This document shows, one piece after another, positions 12,511 through 23,626 of a stretch of 64,000 nt of DNA. The DNA lies in assembly GCA_036872755.1 (NCBI GenBank), contig JAVHNS010000017.1, positions 558,001-622,000 of the forward strand. The letters are read 5' to 3'. Under the pieces are notes generated by a model, which saw only the letters and a program-made list of their open reading frames with translations, was not told where the DNA came from and did no database searches. This DNA is from Orbilia blumenaviensis (lineage: Eukaryota; Ascomycota; Orbiliomycetes; Orbiliales; Orbiliaceae). A program made the translations under genes and the position numbers. Numbering within the stretch: position 1 is the first letter of the stretch; each line of letters begins with the position of its first letter.

Positions 12511-12810
12511 CCTCCTCTTCCGTAGTACTTGCTTATATATACAAGTACCACATTTTACCTTTTTATACACGGTTACACGCTAGTTTATAAATATAATATC
12601 CGTGCGGACCTTTTGGGGAGCTGGCTGACTGACCTTTCTCTCTGCTTTCTCCGCTTTTTCTTCTTCTCCATTCGCAGACACCTAGGAAACACTCGAAAAT
12701 CCTCTGCTACTACTGCTACTCCATACAAACTTTTCTCTACTACTACTACACTTCTTCGCCTTTTAGAACGGCCTGCCCGCCTGCGAGCTGCGAAAGCCAC
12801 AGAATAAAAA

Positions 12811-13848
12811 ATGTCGACTGGAAAGGGAACCTTTTCCTTCAAATGGTGAGTTTTTGGGAATTTTGGGAACATACCAATAACCCCCGCTCTTTGCTTCTTG
12901 CTTCTTGCTTGTTGGTTGTGCCTTGCCCCTTAAAAAAAACCGCGATTCCTTTTGCTTTCCCCTGGATCGCCGGCAGCTGCTTTCTGCTATACCCCATTGC
13001 TGGCTGGAAAGTCTGCAGCGTTTGCAGCCTGATGCCAATTTTTTTTGGTGGGAAAAATGGCTGTTCGCGACAGGAAAAATCTGCTGTCGCATGCGATGAC
13101 GAATGTGCCCGTTACTGGACTCGACCGAACTGGTCTGTCTGATCTGTCATTCTCACTCGACAAGAAACGATGCCGTCGGTGAACGGACCTCAACCCGTCG
13201 CATAGCACCTCCAGCTTTGGAAAACGCGTGTTCCCCCCTTAATAGGTTTAAACTTCTGAATCTTGCGATCTTCGAAGTCTTATCTTTCGTCATGTGATCG
13301 GATCGGACTCTCCTTGACTATCGCTGTCTCGTGGGCGGAGTTTCCCACCATTGATCCTGTTTTTTCCTTCTCCCTTTCTCTCCGTTTTTTTAACTTTTTC
13401 GGCGCCTTTTTTCTTCTTCTTCTTTCTTTTCTTTTTTTGAACAAAATGCCGTTCTTATCACGAGGCTGAAGCTGACGGGATTACGTATTTCCTTCACTTT
13501 TCAACAGGTCTGAGCCCGGCGCCGAAGAGGTCTTTGTCACTGGAAGCTTCGATAACTGGACCAAAACCGAGAAGCTCACCAAGGTCGCTGATGGCTCTCA
13601 CGTCGGAGTTGTAACCGTACCGATCGAGAAGATCACTTACAAGGTAAATCCCGGAAACTTTTTTTTTTTTCCCTTTCGCCATTTTTTTCGCTCTTTCTTT
13701 CATATGATTTTTGATGCAGTCGGTATGCAATATGTATGGATGATACGCGAGATACGAGCTGTCAACGCCACTGGGTGGATCCCCCTTGCTGCAGCGTGAT
13801 ATCTTTTTTGGTGCCTGCCTTTGCATGAGCTCTTTTTGAACTGACACG

Positions 13849-13879
<31 letters not shown>

Positions 13880-15706
13880 AAAGCGAAAAAAAATGTGTGA
13901 GAAAAATTGCTAACGAATCATTTTGCTGGATTGCAGTACGTTGTTGATGGAACTTGGACGACCGATCCAAAGCAACGTGTCGAGAAGGATGCCTCCGGAA
14001 ACGACAACAACTACCTCCTAATTGAAGACATCAACCCGACAGAAGAGCCTATCTTATCTGTCCCAGCCCCCATTCCTGATACATCCGATGAGACGGTCAC
14101 TCCCTTCGTCCAATCCGCTGGTGCCGAGTCTTCCACTGCTGCTCTCGCTGCTGAGGTTCCATTAGAGCCGAAGAAGGAGAAGGCAAAGGAGCCGGAACCG
14201 GAGCCAGAGGCTGTCAAGGAACCGGATACGGTTGCTGCCTTGCCAGTTGTCGAGTCGGAGCCTACTGTCGCCATCTCGTCGGTTGGTCCCGCATCAACTA
14301 CTGCCGCTTTGGCTGCCGAAGTTCCACTTGAGGTTGTCGCCAAAAAGGAGGAGCCCATCGTTCCAGAGGCCACCAAGGCTGTCGTTGCGCCTGAGGATCT
14401 TCCAACTCCGGACCCAAAGTCGGTTCCAGGATACCTCCCCGATACTTTCGAGAAGGACGAGGTCGACCAGGTTGTCAGCGTCAACCCACTCCCAGCTTCT
14501 GAGACTGCCGGAAACCCAATTGAATTGGCACCAAATGAGCCAGTTCCACCAACTACCGCCAGCGTCACAGACAACGTCAAGTTGGACAAGGAATCCTATG
14601 AGAAGGCTGATGCTTCCAACCTCGGCGTTGGCGCTACCGCCACCGCTGCCCTCGCCGCTGTCACGGAAGCTATTTCCAACGCTGTCGGCACTACTGGTGA
14701 GACCGTTAAGAATTTGATTCCTGAGTCGGTTCTGCCGATTGTCAGCAAGGTTGAGAAGGAGGAAGACCATAGCACCGCTACCACTGAGGTCGTTCCACCA
14801 GTTGTTGTCGAGTCGCAGGAGAAGGCTGGAGCTGATCCAGAGGCTTCTGGCAACCCTGCTGCCGTTGAGGCTAAGAAAGAGGTTAGTACCTACTCGCTAG
14901 AATATTCTAACCAAAATCGGATTATGCTAACAGATGAATTTCGCTAGGTTGAGGACGAGCTTGTCTCTAAGGTTGAAAAGGCCTCCCCAGAACCTACCGC
15001 TGAATTCCCACGCGCCGATGTCCCAGAAGTTGTCCGTGAGAGCCAGGCCGAGGCTGGTGTTCCACTTGAAGCCTCTGCTTCCCCTATTGCCGTCGAGGCC
15101 AAGAAGGAAATTGAAGCCGAGTTGAAGAGCGAGGTTAAGCCAGTCGAGCCAGTTGCCGAAGAGCCAGTCGCTAGCCCATCGGAGATCCCAGCTGTTCCAG
15201 CTGTCGTCACTGCTGCCATTGAGCAAGCTGGTGTTTCCGCTGAGGCTGCTGCCAACCCAGTCGCCGTTGAGGCTAAGGCTATCGTTGAGGAGGCCATCAC
15301 TAAGGGAGAGACCAAGCCAGAGCCATTGGAGGCACCAAAGGCGGAGGAGCCCTCCACTGCCGAGAAGGTCGCCGAAGTCGTTGAAAAGGTTGTCCCTGAG
15401 GCTCCTAAGACCGAGGCTCCACCACCTCCTACTACCGAGGCTCCTGCTCCACCTACCACCGAAGCCCCAGCTCCCCCAACCACTGAGGCTCCGGCAGCAC
15501 CAACTACTGAGGCTCCAGCACCACCAACCACTGAAGCCCCAGCTGCTCCAACGACCGAAGCTACTGAGGCACCAAAGGCTGATGCCGAGGCCCCCAAGGC
15601 CGATGCCGTCAACGGCGAGGCGTCGGATGCTGCTAAGGATAAGGAGGTCAAGAAGAAGAGGCGAGTATCTGCTTGGATCCACAAGCTCACCAGCAAGCTA
15701 AAATAA
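12811..15706 (+). CDS. Glycogen-binding-domain protein, Crp1/Mdg1-like
   Basis: Four exons: 12811-12845, 13508-13643, 13937-14881 and 14948-15706; all junctions are in phase and give 624 residues. The first 85 residues form an AMPK beta-type carbohydrate-binding module (CBM48 family): TFSFKWSEPGAEEVFVTGSF, DNWTKTEKL, KYVVDGTWTTDP, NNYLLIED. This is the layout of yeast CRP1 and MDG1 and of their filamentous-fungal relatives. The rest is low complexity (Ala/Glu/Pro/Val), with repeats of STAALAAEVPLE (about residues 123 and 178), several PxAVEAK units, and TTEAPAPP units at 15410-15560. The C-terminus is basic: KKKRRVSAWIHKLTSKLK, with a possible PKA site RRVS. Introns 1 and 2 are unusually long (662 and 293 bases). 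Likely binds glycogen-like glucans or cruciform DNA as proposed for CRP1; the molecular role is uncertain. Confidence 0.9.
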
Positions 15707-18321
15707 GCGATTCCATCTTGGAGATCTCTTTTTTTGACGTCTTTTCACCTCCCATTTGCATCAACCGTCCGATATTTGATGGGCATCGCAGGCATTCACA
15801 CGCTTTGATTCTCTGTTTTTATTGTTTCTTTTACTTTTCTTTTTTTTGATAAATGACCTTTTTATTCGCTGCTGATGATACCAGACATGAAAAAATTGTC
15901 ACATCGAATGTCCTGCTGCATACCTTTTCATTATCCATAACCATCGTCTTCAACATTATCATACGTTAATGGAAAACCCACCTCACATCCTCCGTTACCA
16001 CAACCGTCTCATGGACGTCTCTTGTCTCCGAAAGCCTCGTAGAATATCACATTGATGCCACTTCTTTCCTCTTTTCCTGTTCTCCTTTTTAATTGAGCGG
16101 CATTTCTTGATCCTTGTTTTTTTTCCTGTGTAGGATTGATTTCTGATACTCCTTTTTTTAACTACCTTGCTCGCTTTGTTATGCTCTTTTTTTCTTTGGT
16201 TCTTTGTAGTTTTAGGTTCTAGCCTTCATTGGGTTCTTTTTTTGATTCCCTTTTCATTTCGAATGTAATATTTTATTATTATTATTATTATTTTATATTA
16301 CTATTATTATTTTTTGGAAGTTGTGCTCTAGGATCCTCGGTTCGAAAATATTTATATTTGCTATGCGAAACTCTTTGATTCTGGTGACTATAGTGAGGTG
16401 TGAGATGTTGTGTTAAGTATTGCTGTAGATACCTGGTATGGATAGGTATGGTTCGGTGGGATAGATAGGCTGATAGCTTGGTTACTGACGGAAGGATCGT
16501 GTGTTACACCAGCTTATCGTTATACATGTATATACTTCTACGGTGACACGACATGCTAATTTACCCCACACTTACGTATTTGGGGATTAATACTCTGTAG
16601 TACCTATACAGTTAAAGAGACCGATTATAGCTTAATTCGATGGAATATCATATTAACAAGAGCCTTTATTAATAAATGTCGACTGCCTGCAAACCCACTT
16701 ACACCCATCGGTTTGTCCTCTGATTAAATGCGCATAAGAGTGTTTTCAGAATGCATTAGCGTCTATTCATGCATGTCTATTCCCTCAGCACAGATACTTG
16801 ATTTTCCCCGAGTCCGAAGAAGCATAAAACGGGAGTAAACCTAACCTAGACTACAAGTTAAAGCAGATCAAAGACCCGCGTTAACATCTTCCCGTCAACG
16901 CTGCAATCCAGTTTTAGTGGTTTCTAGGAAAGTCTAACCGTTGCCATATATATCATATAATCTACTCGGGACTTCGGTAATTATATATACCATTCGTACT
17001 TTATAATTTATTGTTTTGATAATAAAAGTAATTAGTGATGAGGCTATCCTTGTAACCAAGAATATTTGCGTCTGAATACAATACGTCGATCAATTGATGG
17101 TTAACCGGGATATTATCGTCTTAAGTTTGATTTAACTGAGGAAAGAAGAGAGCTTTCTGTTCGCAATTTTCAGCCCTGTTTTAGTTGCATGGTAAATGCA
17201 TGGTAAATAGTGGCATTCTGGCCCTTTACTTGTGTTCTTGCCTCTCGAATTTAGAACAACCGAGCTACCTAAGCTTAGCTTAGGGTGGTTTGGTAGAGAA
17301 TTCCAGCAACCCCTGTGTCTCCGAAGCGCGACGGCTAGGACATATGATAGCCAAGCTAGATCTAGAACTTTGTGCAACGCAAGTGCATGCATCTCAGCTG
17401 GCACGACACGGTTCGAGTGCGGTGCGGGGTTAAACACTGTATTATGTAAAACCTTATCACGGCAACTATTGCTTTTCAGTTGTTCGAGGCTCGAATCTAT
17501 GGCAAAGATAAAAATCCACTAGCGGGACGAAGGGTTGTCAATGGCCAATTGTCGATGCGATAGTGGGTCTAGAAATTAAGTGGATAAGCTGGAGCTTCAG
17601 GGATTTTGATATTGATATTCAGCCGTTAGCTATCGGAGAGGTACACAGTGCTGTTCAACGATATGAGAGTCTAATACACCTTGGGGCATATCAATATTGG
17701 TGATCGGTGGTTTCGAGGACAAAGCAAAATTCATGGCACGCGATAAACGTGGCGCTATCAGCTAGCCTCATCGCTCACAAGTATAGCATGAATACATGCG
17801 GACTTCAACTTTCAGCAACTTTGCGCAAAGATCATCGGTATTTTATCCTACAATACAATAGCACAGCTGGTTTTTGCCCCCAACCTCCCCAAGCAACTCT
17901 CATGTATGTATATGTGCTTGCATATGCACCTAGAAAACTCTAATAGTTAACAGGTAATTTTCTCCAGCTGACAAGGTATATTGGATTGGTTTTGTTGGCC
18001 CTGGGTCCGAGCGACATGTGGGTGGCTTGTTACTACGACTCGGTAGTCACAATAGCTTTGGGAGAGAAAAATCATCGGGCTTTCTTGCGACAATTGAAAG
18101 CTAAGAAGGAGGGGTTTGTTATGTATTAAGAAATTTAGATAGCCTAGCACCTTCAACGTTGCTCACCAGCTGTTATATCTTTCCCAGTTACCCGCATCCA
18201 TCAGTCCTTGTCCTTCAAGCAGATTTTCGCACTACATCACCAAAGACACACCTTTTTTCTAATTTGTATCACTGAACACTCAATCCCTCAGTCTCCTTAA
18301 AACTTTTATTCATATTTTACA
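15707..18321. other. Intergenic region, 3' end of Crp1-like gene
   Basis: 15707-16330 is T-rich and probably the 3' UTR and terminator zone. 16270-16316 is an ATT repeat. 16330-18321 is ordinary unique DNA with short ORFs on both strands (17132-17522) that have no coding character I can recognise. 18170-18320 leads into the next ATG with the CT-containing stretch gtccttcaag and TATTCATATTTTACA. Confidence 0.5.
16270..16316. repeat. (ATT)n microsatellite
   Basis: ttttattattattattatta followed by a second ctattattatt run, in the 3' region of the Crp1-like gene. Confidence 0.85.
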
Positions 18322-19464
18322 ATGTTCACAGAACGAGATGTTCCGCCCCCACAGACAGACAAAGGTCTCCACAGAGACAGCACGCAATTGCTAGGAGGCA
18401 TGCTACATCATTTGCACAGCTCTCGAGAAGAAAAGCTCAGCAACCCATTGTTTCCGAAGTTTGTCGAGGCCCACACGATGTTAGCTGCAGCTGCCGTACA
18501 GCCAGCGGCTAACGATAATCCATCCGTACCACAAACCAAAGATCGCTTCAGTCAAGTGGCGTCACTGCTCGCATCGGCTACCAAGGGACCACAGGCGCAA
18601 GTGGACCAGGGAAGTGCGCCATTGCCTATTACCGTCACGATAAAGGATAGTGGTACTCCAGATTCAGGGCCAATTCCTATGGGTGCAGAAACAACCAGAA
18701 CTCTTAGGCCAGACTACACAGAAGCAGGAATTGTGCCTAATTTTGAGTATCTGCAAGGCATAACGTCCATGATAAACTTATGGACAACGTTAAACTCAAT
18801 GATAATTCGACAACAACGAGGACACCCAGACCCCTATGACATCACAGACCCGCTCCAGGCCGGACAGGCGTATGCAGATATAGCAAATAGTGCATACCAA
18901 GCCTTTACGGGACCGATGGCGGGCGTCCTGAGCCTTAGTGCGGCAAAAACTTCCCTGTATCAAAGAGACTTCAACAGTTTTAGCTTTCACCTCGGATTTT
19001 TGGGTGACCTCTTCAGCGATCTGAGTTTGGACGATGATGCTAAGAAGTCTCTAGACAAGCTGTTGACGAACTTGGCGAATGCTATCGGGACAATTCAAGT
19101 AGAAGAAACGTCCGAGAGGAATTATGTTGCACAGGTTTTCATTACGCAAGACACGCAAAGGAAGGAGCTGACTCCGGATTATAAGGACAAGCACGCTATC
19201 TATCTCCCAAGAATAAAACTTACCTATCTTGAAATCGATGCAAAGTCTTTTAGGGCCGCAACGAAGAAGTTCTGGGGAGGGGAAACACCGGAAGAAAACT
19301 TTACCTTCACGGCCAAGCGCACTGAGGTCAACGCAACATTGAATGTCGATCGCTATCTCCAGCAAAGAGACCATTATAGTGAGATCATGCAGCTAGTTAC
19401 AGGTCACAATAGTGAGGATTGGGGCAGAATGTGTAGCAGCCCCATCACAAGGAGGAAAATCTAA
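18322..19464 (+). CDS. Hypothetical protein, 380 residues, unrecognised
   Basis: Single-exon ORF starting ATGTTCACAGAACG after an A/T-rich leader. No signal peptide and no obvious membrane segment. Residues 1-125 are polar and probably flexible. Residues 130-250 look helical and compact (FEYLQGITSMINLWTTLNSM; DPLQAGQAYADIANSAYQAF; GFLGDLFSDLSLDDDAKKSL). Residues 255-350 have alternating beta-like spacing (NYVAQVFITQDTQ; PRIKLTYLEIDAKSF; NFTFTAKRTEVNATLNV). Composition is normal and all length is used, so it is very probably a real gene. I do not recognise the family. It opens the accessory block that continues with a decayed gene, a protease and an NLR. A structure prediction would be more informative than sequence search. 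Confidence 0.72.
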   Translation: MFTERDVPPPQTDKGLHRDSTQLLGGMLHHLHSSREEKLSNPLFPKFVEAHTMLAAAAVQPAANDNPSVPQTKDRFSQVASLLASATKGPQAQVDQGSAPLPITVTIKDSGTPDSGPIPMGAETTRTLRPDYTEAGIVPNFEYLQGITSMINLWTTLNSMIIRQQRGHPDPYDITDPLQAGQAYADIANSAYQAFTGPMAGVLSLSAAKTSLYQRDFNSFSFHLGFLGDLFSDLSLDDDAKKSLDKLLTNLANAIGTIQVEETSERNYVAQVFITQDTQRKELTPDYKDKHAIYLPRIKLTYLEIDAKSFRAATKKFWGGETPEENFTFTAKRTEVNATLNVDRYLQQRDHYSEIMQLVTGHNSEDWGRMCSSPITRRKI

Positions 19465-20274
19465 ACGGACGGGGACAAGTTGACATAGACGTGGCTTCTG
19501 CATATTAGTAATGGAACTCTCATATAATGAGGAATTTAAATCTCTAACCTTGTCAAGTCTTAAGATCTTTGCACCTGTATTCAATTTTCATAGCCCGAGA
19601 AGCATAGGATTTACTGAATACACTCATAAAAATGCCCCTACAATTCTAAGACAAACTTTCTAGAACCCACGCAAAGGCAACTCGTATTCCCACACAAGCG
19701 GCTGATACCATGACATCGTTCCTAACCCTCTCAGTGATGAAAGGGCCCAAAATTCACAAGTAACATTGGGCGCTTATCGTCACGATATACCTCGGGGTCT
19801 CATTAGCTTACAATTTCGAGATCAACCTCTCTCCTGTGAAACAGAGCATTCACACTGAACATCAGCTGAACTTCCGAGCCCTGAAATGAGAAACGGTTGT
19901 GTATTTTACATTAGGTGATTAAGCACGGGCTGATTGCAGTGCTGTACCCCTCTACTGCTATATTTGCCCCCTAGAGCTAGAATGTTCCATTGCCACCCAA
20001 ACGCAGCCATTTAGCTTGGAATATGTCTCGTTGGCTTTGCATAAATGCTACAGAAGCTATGCATGCCTCACCATTCTTGTCCGGTATTTGTTAAGCCAAA
20101 AGGCTGTCCGCGTTCTTTATACCCGAACTGATCTCCACTATATGCCTGACAGTATTTGTCCGATAAGTATTTAATTTGAAAATATATAAATTCTTATTGT
20201 CTGGCCCTGTCCCATTGAATAGCCTCCCATTTTGACTTAATCTCTACCCAAGTGGACGCCTAGCTAAGCCTCTA
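19465..20274. other. Intergenic region without supported gene
   Basis: About 800 bases of unique AT-leaning sequence between the orphan gene and the decayed gene. I see nothing in it beyond scattered stop codons in all frames. Confidence 0.5.
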
Positions 20275-21330
20275 TTGTTTTACAACCCCACAAGTGTTCC
20301 TCCCAAAGCCAAAGAGACTTCAAAGAGCCCAGACGAATTGAAGCCCAGCATGGAGCCTTCCAAAAAAACGGAGCTGATAAATGAAGAGGAGAACTCACAT
20401 AAAAGTGATAGTAACAAGAAAGGACTCCAAGAAAGACTTTGGAACCCAACTGAACTTGGACATCATGTCAGTTTCGAGCCGCCAAAGGAAAGTGATTTGG
20501 TCGTTATAGCGTGGCACTATACCGTGGCTCACACCGCAGAATATTACAAAATAATCGCTACCAACGAGTCATTGGTGAGGTATATTGATTCTATTCACTC
20601 TGACGAGAATAAGCAACAGCTGCTAACATAATTCCGAACAACAACAAGCTCACCATTTCTAGCATCCAATGTGACTTGCCAGGAGAGCCAAAAAAAATTG
20701 ATGATATTAGCATGAAGGAATTTTAGGATACGCAATTTACCTTATACTGGCAAGCTAATCTCCTTAGCATCAACGGCGTAAAGGGCTAGCCAGAAGGACT
20801 GGTCTTCACAGACGCAACAAATAGTGACTATTAACCGGCTTAATTTAAAAGTTTCACTAATCTAACGGATTTATAGAGTTCACATTCACTATTACACCTG
20901 GTTTCTGCTATACCACAGCTTATTGGTATAAGGGGAACCCCGCGGCACGAGAAGACATGACTGGAGAACGGATCTTGGTGTGGCATAATAACACCGGTAT
21001 CTATCAGGTATGCTTGATTCTACTCCAATATTGATAAGGGCTAACCAAAATTCATAGGGCCGTTTCTTCTGCCCAAACCCTGCAATCTATGAACAAATTA
21101 TCAAGGAAGATATTGGGAAAAATGGTTGGAGCGAATATTTAATTAAAGAAATTTTAAATTTAATTTGTTCGTTAGCTGGCATACCAACACAGTGGTACGC
21201 AGAATACAACAAAGTCAACATTTTTCTAGATCTGATTTTGATTTTATGCCAGTCATGGCCACTCATTCAAAGGTATATCCTGGATTTACTTATATGTATC
21301 AATGCATTCTATTATCTGAAACATTGACCG
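20275..21330 (+). pseudogene. Decayed multi-exon gene of unknown family
   Basis: Coding-like segments keep one reading frame across what look like real introns. Segment A (first ATG 20350) ends near 20582, where GTATAT could be a donor and TTTCTAG (ending 20662) an acceptor. Segment B, 20663-20826, carries two in-frame stops (TAG at about 20724 and about 20788). An intron at about 20827-20875 (GTGACT...CTAACGGATTTATAG) leads to segment C (EFTFTITPGFCYTTAYWYKG), ending 21007. A clear intron, 21008-21057 (GTATGC...CTAACC...TTCATAG), leads to segment D, 21058 to about 21330 (GRFFCPNPAIYEQIIKED; SLAGIPTQWYAEYNKV). The preserved introns with two nonsense codons suggest recent inactivation. The family is unknown to me. 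Alternatives are a differently spliced live gene or stop-codon errors. Confidence 0.5.
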
Positions 21331-21939
21331 GAGCTACCATCATCGCACTTGACCGATTCCTGTGCACGATTTTCAGCTGTTCTGATACGTGAAGGCTTAT
21401 TTCCCGCATACACTTTACCTTTTGATCAATTGAATAAACTTTCCTTTTTTCCTCCCAGGGTAGGCATTCAAAAACACCGGGTTTCCTTCATCCACAGTTT
21501 TATTTTGAATTATTGGCAGTTTTATTTCATAATTGGTCGAAAGGTGGCTTGGCATCGGCAAATTTGTAGCACATCGGCTGGGAATTCATGCAGGTGGGGG
21601 GCGCACAGTCGGCTCATCCATATCTTGTAAGTACATTCATAGGCCCAACGGAAGAAAGAAAAGAAAACTAAAAAACTTGAAAATCTTGATAGAAATATCA
21701 CGGATGTTGGTCGAGGTTAAGAAAGAAACGTGTCTTGGTTTTTTTTTTTCTTTTTCACGTACGCTAGGCTCTAAACTATACTACATTCGAACCTGCATAT
21801 TTCCAGTTACTCTTGAATGGAAGCTTATCCCTCCACCTTCTGAGATTCGACAACTTCCGTTTGGGACCCACATAACCTATTTCTGACGGCTTACCAAGTC
21901 ACAATCGATTGGATTAAAATCGGCAATCGACAATGAAAT

Positions 21940-21987
21940 GCGCACACAGGAATAGCTGGCTGCAACACGCGCACATAGGAATAGCTG
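21940..21987. repeat. Imperfect 19-base direct repeat
   Basis: gcgcacacaggaatagctg at 21940 and gcgcacataggaatagctg at 21969, 29 bases apart, differing by one C/T transition. Confidence 0.8.
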
Positions 21988-22157
21988 AATACAAGGTTGA
22001 AAAACCAACGGGATCGCAGTCGGCCAGCGGCCGGCATATGGGCTATCGATATCTTGTGGCAATTGCGCCTGTTCCCCGGCCCCGTCCAGCTGCAGTATAA
22101 TTATCAGCTAAGTAATCTAAGGCGCAGCTTCTCTATCTCAGATTGAATCCGGGGTAT

Positions 22158-22201
22158 AAATTTAGAAGAATTCCCTCTTAAATTTAGAAGAATTCCCTCT
22201 T
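22158..22201. repeat. Perfect 22-base tandem duplication
   Basis: Two adjacent identical copies (22158-22179, 22180-22201) beginning aaatttagaagaattccc, about 130 bases before the metalloprotease ATG. Confidence 0.95.
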
Positions 22202-22330
22202 GTGAAACTTCTTATTCCACATCGATCAATTTCTTTCACCACCAATACCACCACCACCATAAACGAACCAAGCTTGGAGGCCTTATTTATACACAAACAG
22301 CCCAAAGAATATATAACAAAATCCACCAAA

Positions 22331-23280
22331 ATGTCGGAATCAAAATGTTGTATGCAGCTTTTCGACATGGACGCCGATGAAAACACGAAGACATATTTTC
22401 GAAGCTATGGAATGCCGGCGTCAAACTGGCACTCAATTCCAGATGACTTCCCTGATGTTGCTCCACTGGTAAAAGACCCTAGATTAGAGTTTACTTTTTC
22501 TATCCTTTTCCATATCTGAAGACATCTAATAGATAGTACTTTGTCTTAGATTTTAAATAAACCTTGGGTGTGGCCAAATGGAAGCGTGATAACATGTAAA
22601 TTTATCAGCGCAACGGATCTCAAGCCAGAAGAAACCGAGAACCCACTTACTCCGAGAGTACGACGGAAGATTGAGCAATATGCCCATAGCTGGGAAGCAT
22701 TTGCGAACATCAAATTCCAGTTCGTTGACAGCGGGCCAACAGATATCAGAATAACTTTGGTCAAAGAAAGAGGTATGACATAAATTCTTCCTTGGCTACT
22801 GCCTGCACAAATAGGAATATTTAAATTAACGCTGACTGAACCTCAGGTGCTTATTCTGAAGTTGGAACAAGCTGCAAATCGCGACCTCAAAATATAGCCA
22901 CCATGAACTATGGATGGTTTTACGAACATACCGATGATAAAGAATTCCGCCGAACAGCCACCCACGAATTCGGTCATGCCCTGGGTTGTGTCCATGAGCA
23001 GTTCAACCCAAGCGCCAAATTCGCCTGGATCACAAAGAATGTTTATGCTTATTATGCAGATCCAGAGCATGGCGGGTGGGACACGGCCAGAGTCGACTTG
23101 AATTTCAACAACTTTCAACCGGTCGATGCTCAAAAACACGATTTTACACATTGGGACCCTAAGTCCATTATGCATTATCCGATCATGAAAGATTGGACGG
23201 AACAGGGCTATGAAGTTGGCTTGAATACATCTTTTTCAGACTTTGATAAAGAGTTTATTGCTAGGATATACCCCAAATAG
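22331..23280 (+). CDS. Astacin-like zinc metalloprotease
   Basis: Three exons, 22331-22468, 22550-22772 and 22847-23280, in phase, give 264 residues. Introns are 81 and 74 bases (GTAAAA...CTTAG, GTATGA...CTCAG). Residues 160-171 are HEFGHALGCVHE, the zinc-binding HExxHxxGxxH(E) motif of metzincins with the trailing Glu typical of astacins. SIMHYP at about 227 is the Met-turn with its Tyr. WPNGSVITCKFI near residue 52 resembles the start of the astacin catalytic core, so the whole protein is essentially a catalytic domain. There is no signal peptide or pro-domain: the N-terminus is MSESKCCMQLFDMDAD, which suggests cytosolic or unconventional-export action. It sits between two decayed gene fragments and upstream of an NLR-like gene. 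Active-site residues are complete, so it is probably functional. Substrate is unknown. Confidence 0.88.
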
Positions 23281-23626
23281 GACGTTCATGCATTGATAGA
23301 ATCATTACGTCTCTCAGATGTATGATATTCTTCGGTAGATAATGTTAGCGTTATACCTGTCCCAGGTCATCCCTGGAAGACTTCCCAAAACAACTAGCTA
23401 CTTTAGCCGTCAAAGTACCTACCGTACAGGGTTTTGGCTGGTTTCTCAAGACGGTTTATAGGGGAAAACAAGGAACTTAAAACAGTATAAATAACGATTT
23501 GAAAGAGAATAAGACGGCTTGCTTTCTTTTTTAAATACTTTAACATTCGGAAACGGTCCCAGAAAAGCACTCATACCCCCTACGGTAATTATATAAGAAT
23601 TAAATAATAGATATATCAGGCCGCGC
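23281..23626. other. 3' region of metalloprotease gene
   Basis: Unique AT-rich sequence, probably 3' UTR and spacer. No gene seen. Confidence 0.45.

Larger units (their letters stand above)
8257..12810. other. 4.5 kb region without supported genes; long upstream region of the Crp1-like gene
   Basis: The largest gene-free stretch. 8260-9250 is AT-rich with G/C islands (8520-8760, several ccggg and gcccggg motifs). 9020-9060 and 9195-9230 are almost pure A/T. 10320-10520 holds GT- and A-tracts. 11640-11700 and 12355-12500 are CT-rich tracts typical of fungal core promoters and leaders, 11707-11836 is a CAT/ATC repeat, and gcgcgcgcgcgcg lies at 11886-11898. ORFs here (for example 10156-10494 and 10507-10872) are short, overlapping and of biased composition, and I saw no domain. 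A non-coding transcript or a long 5' leader with an intron is possible but not shown. Confidence 0.5.
21331..22330. other. Upstream region of the metalloprotease gene, with repeats
   Basis: Contains a pyrimidine tract at 21735-21756, a 19-base imperfect direct repeat (21940-21987) and a perfect 22-base tandem duplication (22158-22201). The 3' end of the decayed gene may extend into the first 100 bases. No other gene is supported; the ORFs at 21349-21886 are fragments with poor coding character. Confidence 0.45.

Noticed and set aside
13085..13150. Possible C/D snoRNA in intron 1 of the Crp1-like gene (gcgatga ... ctga)
   Set aside because: Box C is imperfect, there is no terminal stem, and no internal C'/D' boxes were found.
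14927..15696. Two 250-codon reverse ORFs opposite the Crp1-like gene
   Set aside because: Antisense of Ala/Pro/Thr-rich repeats; no start or splice context and the sense frame is a known family.
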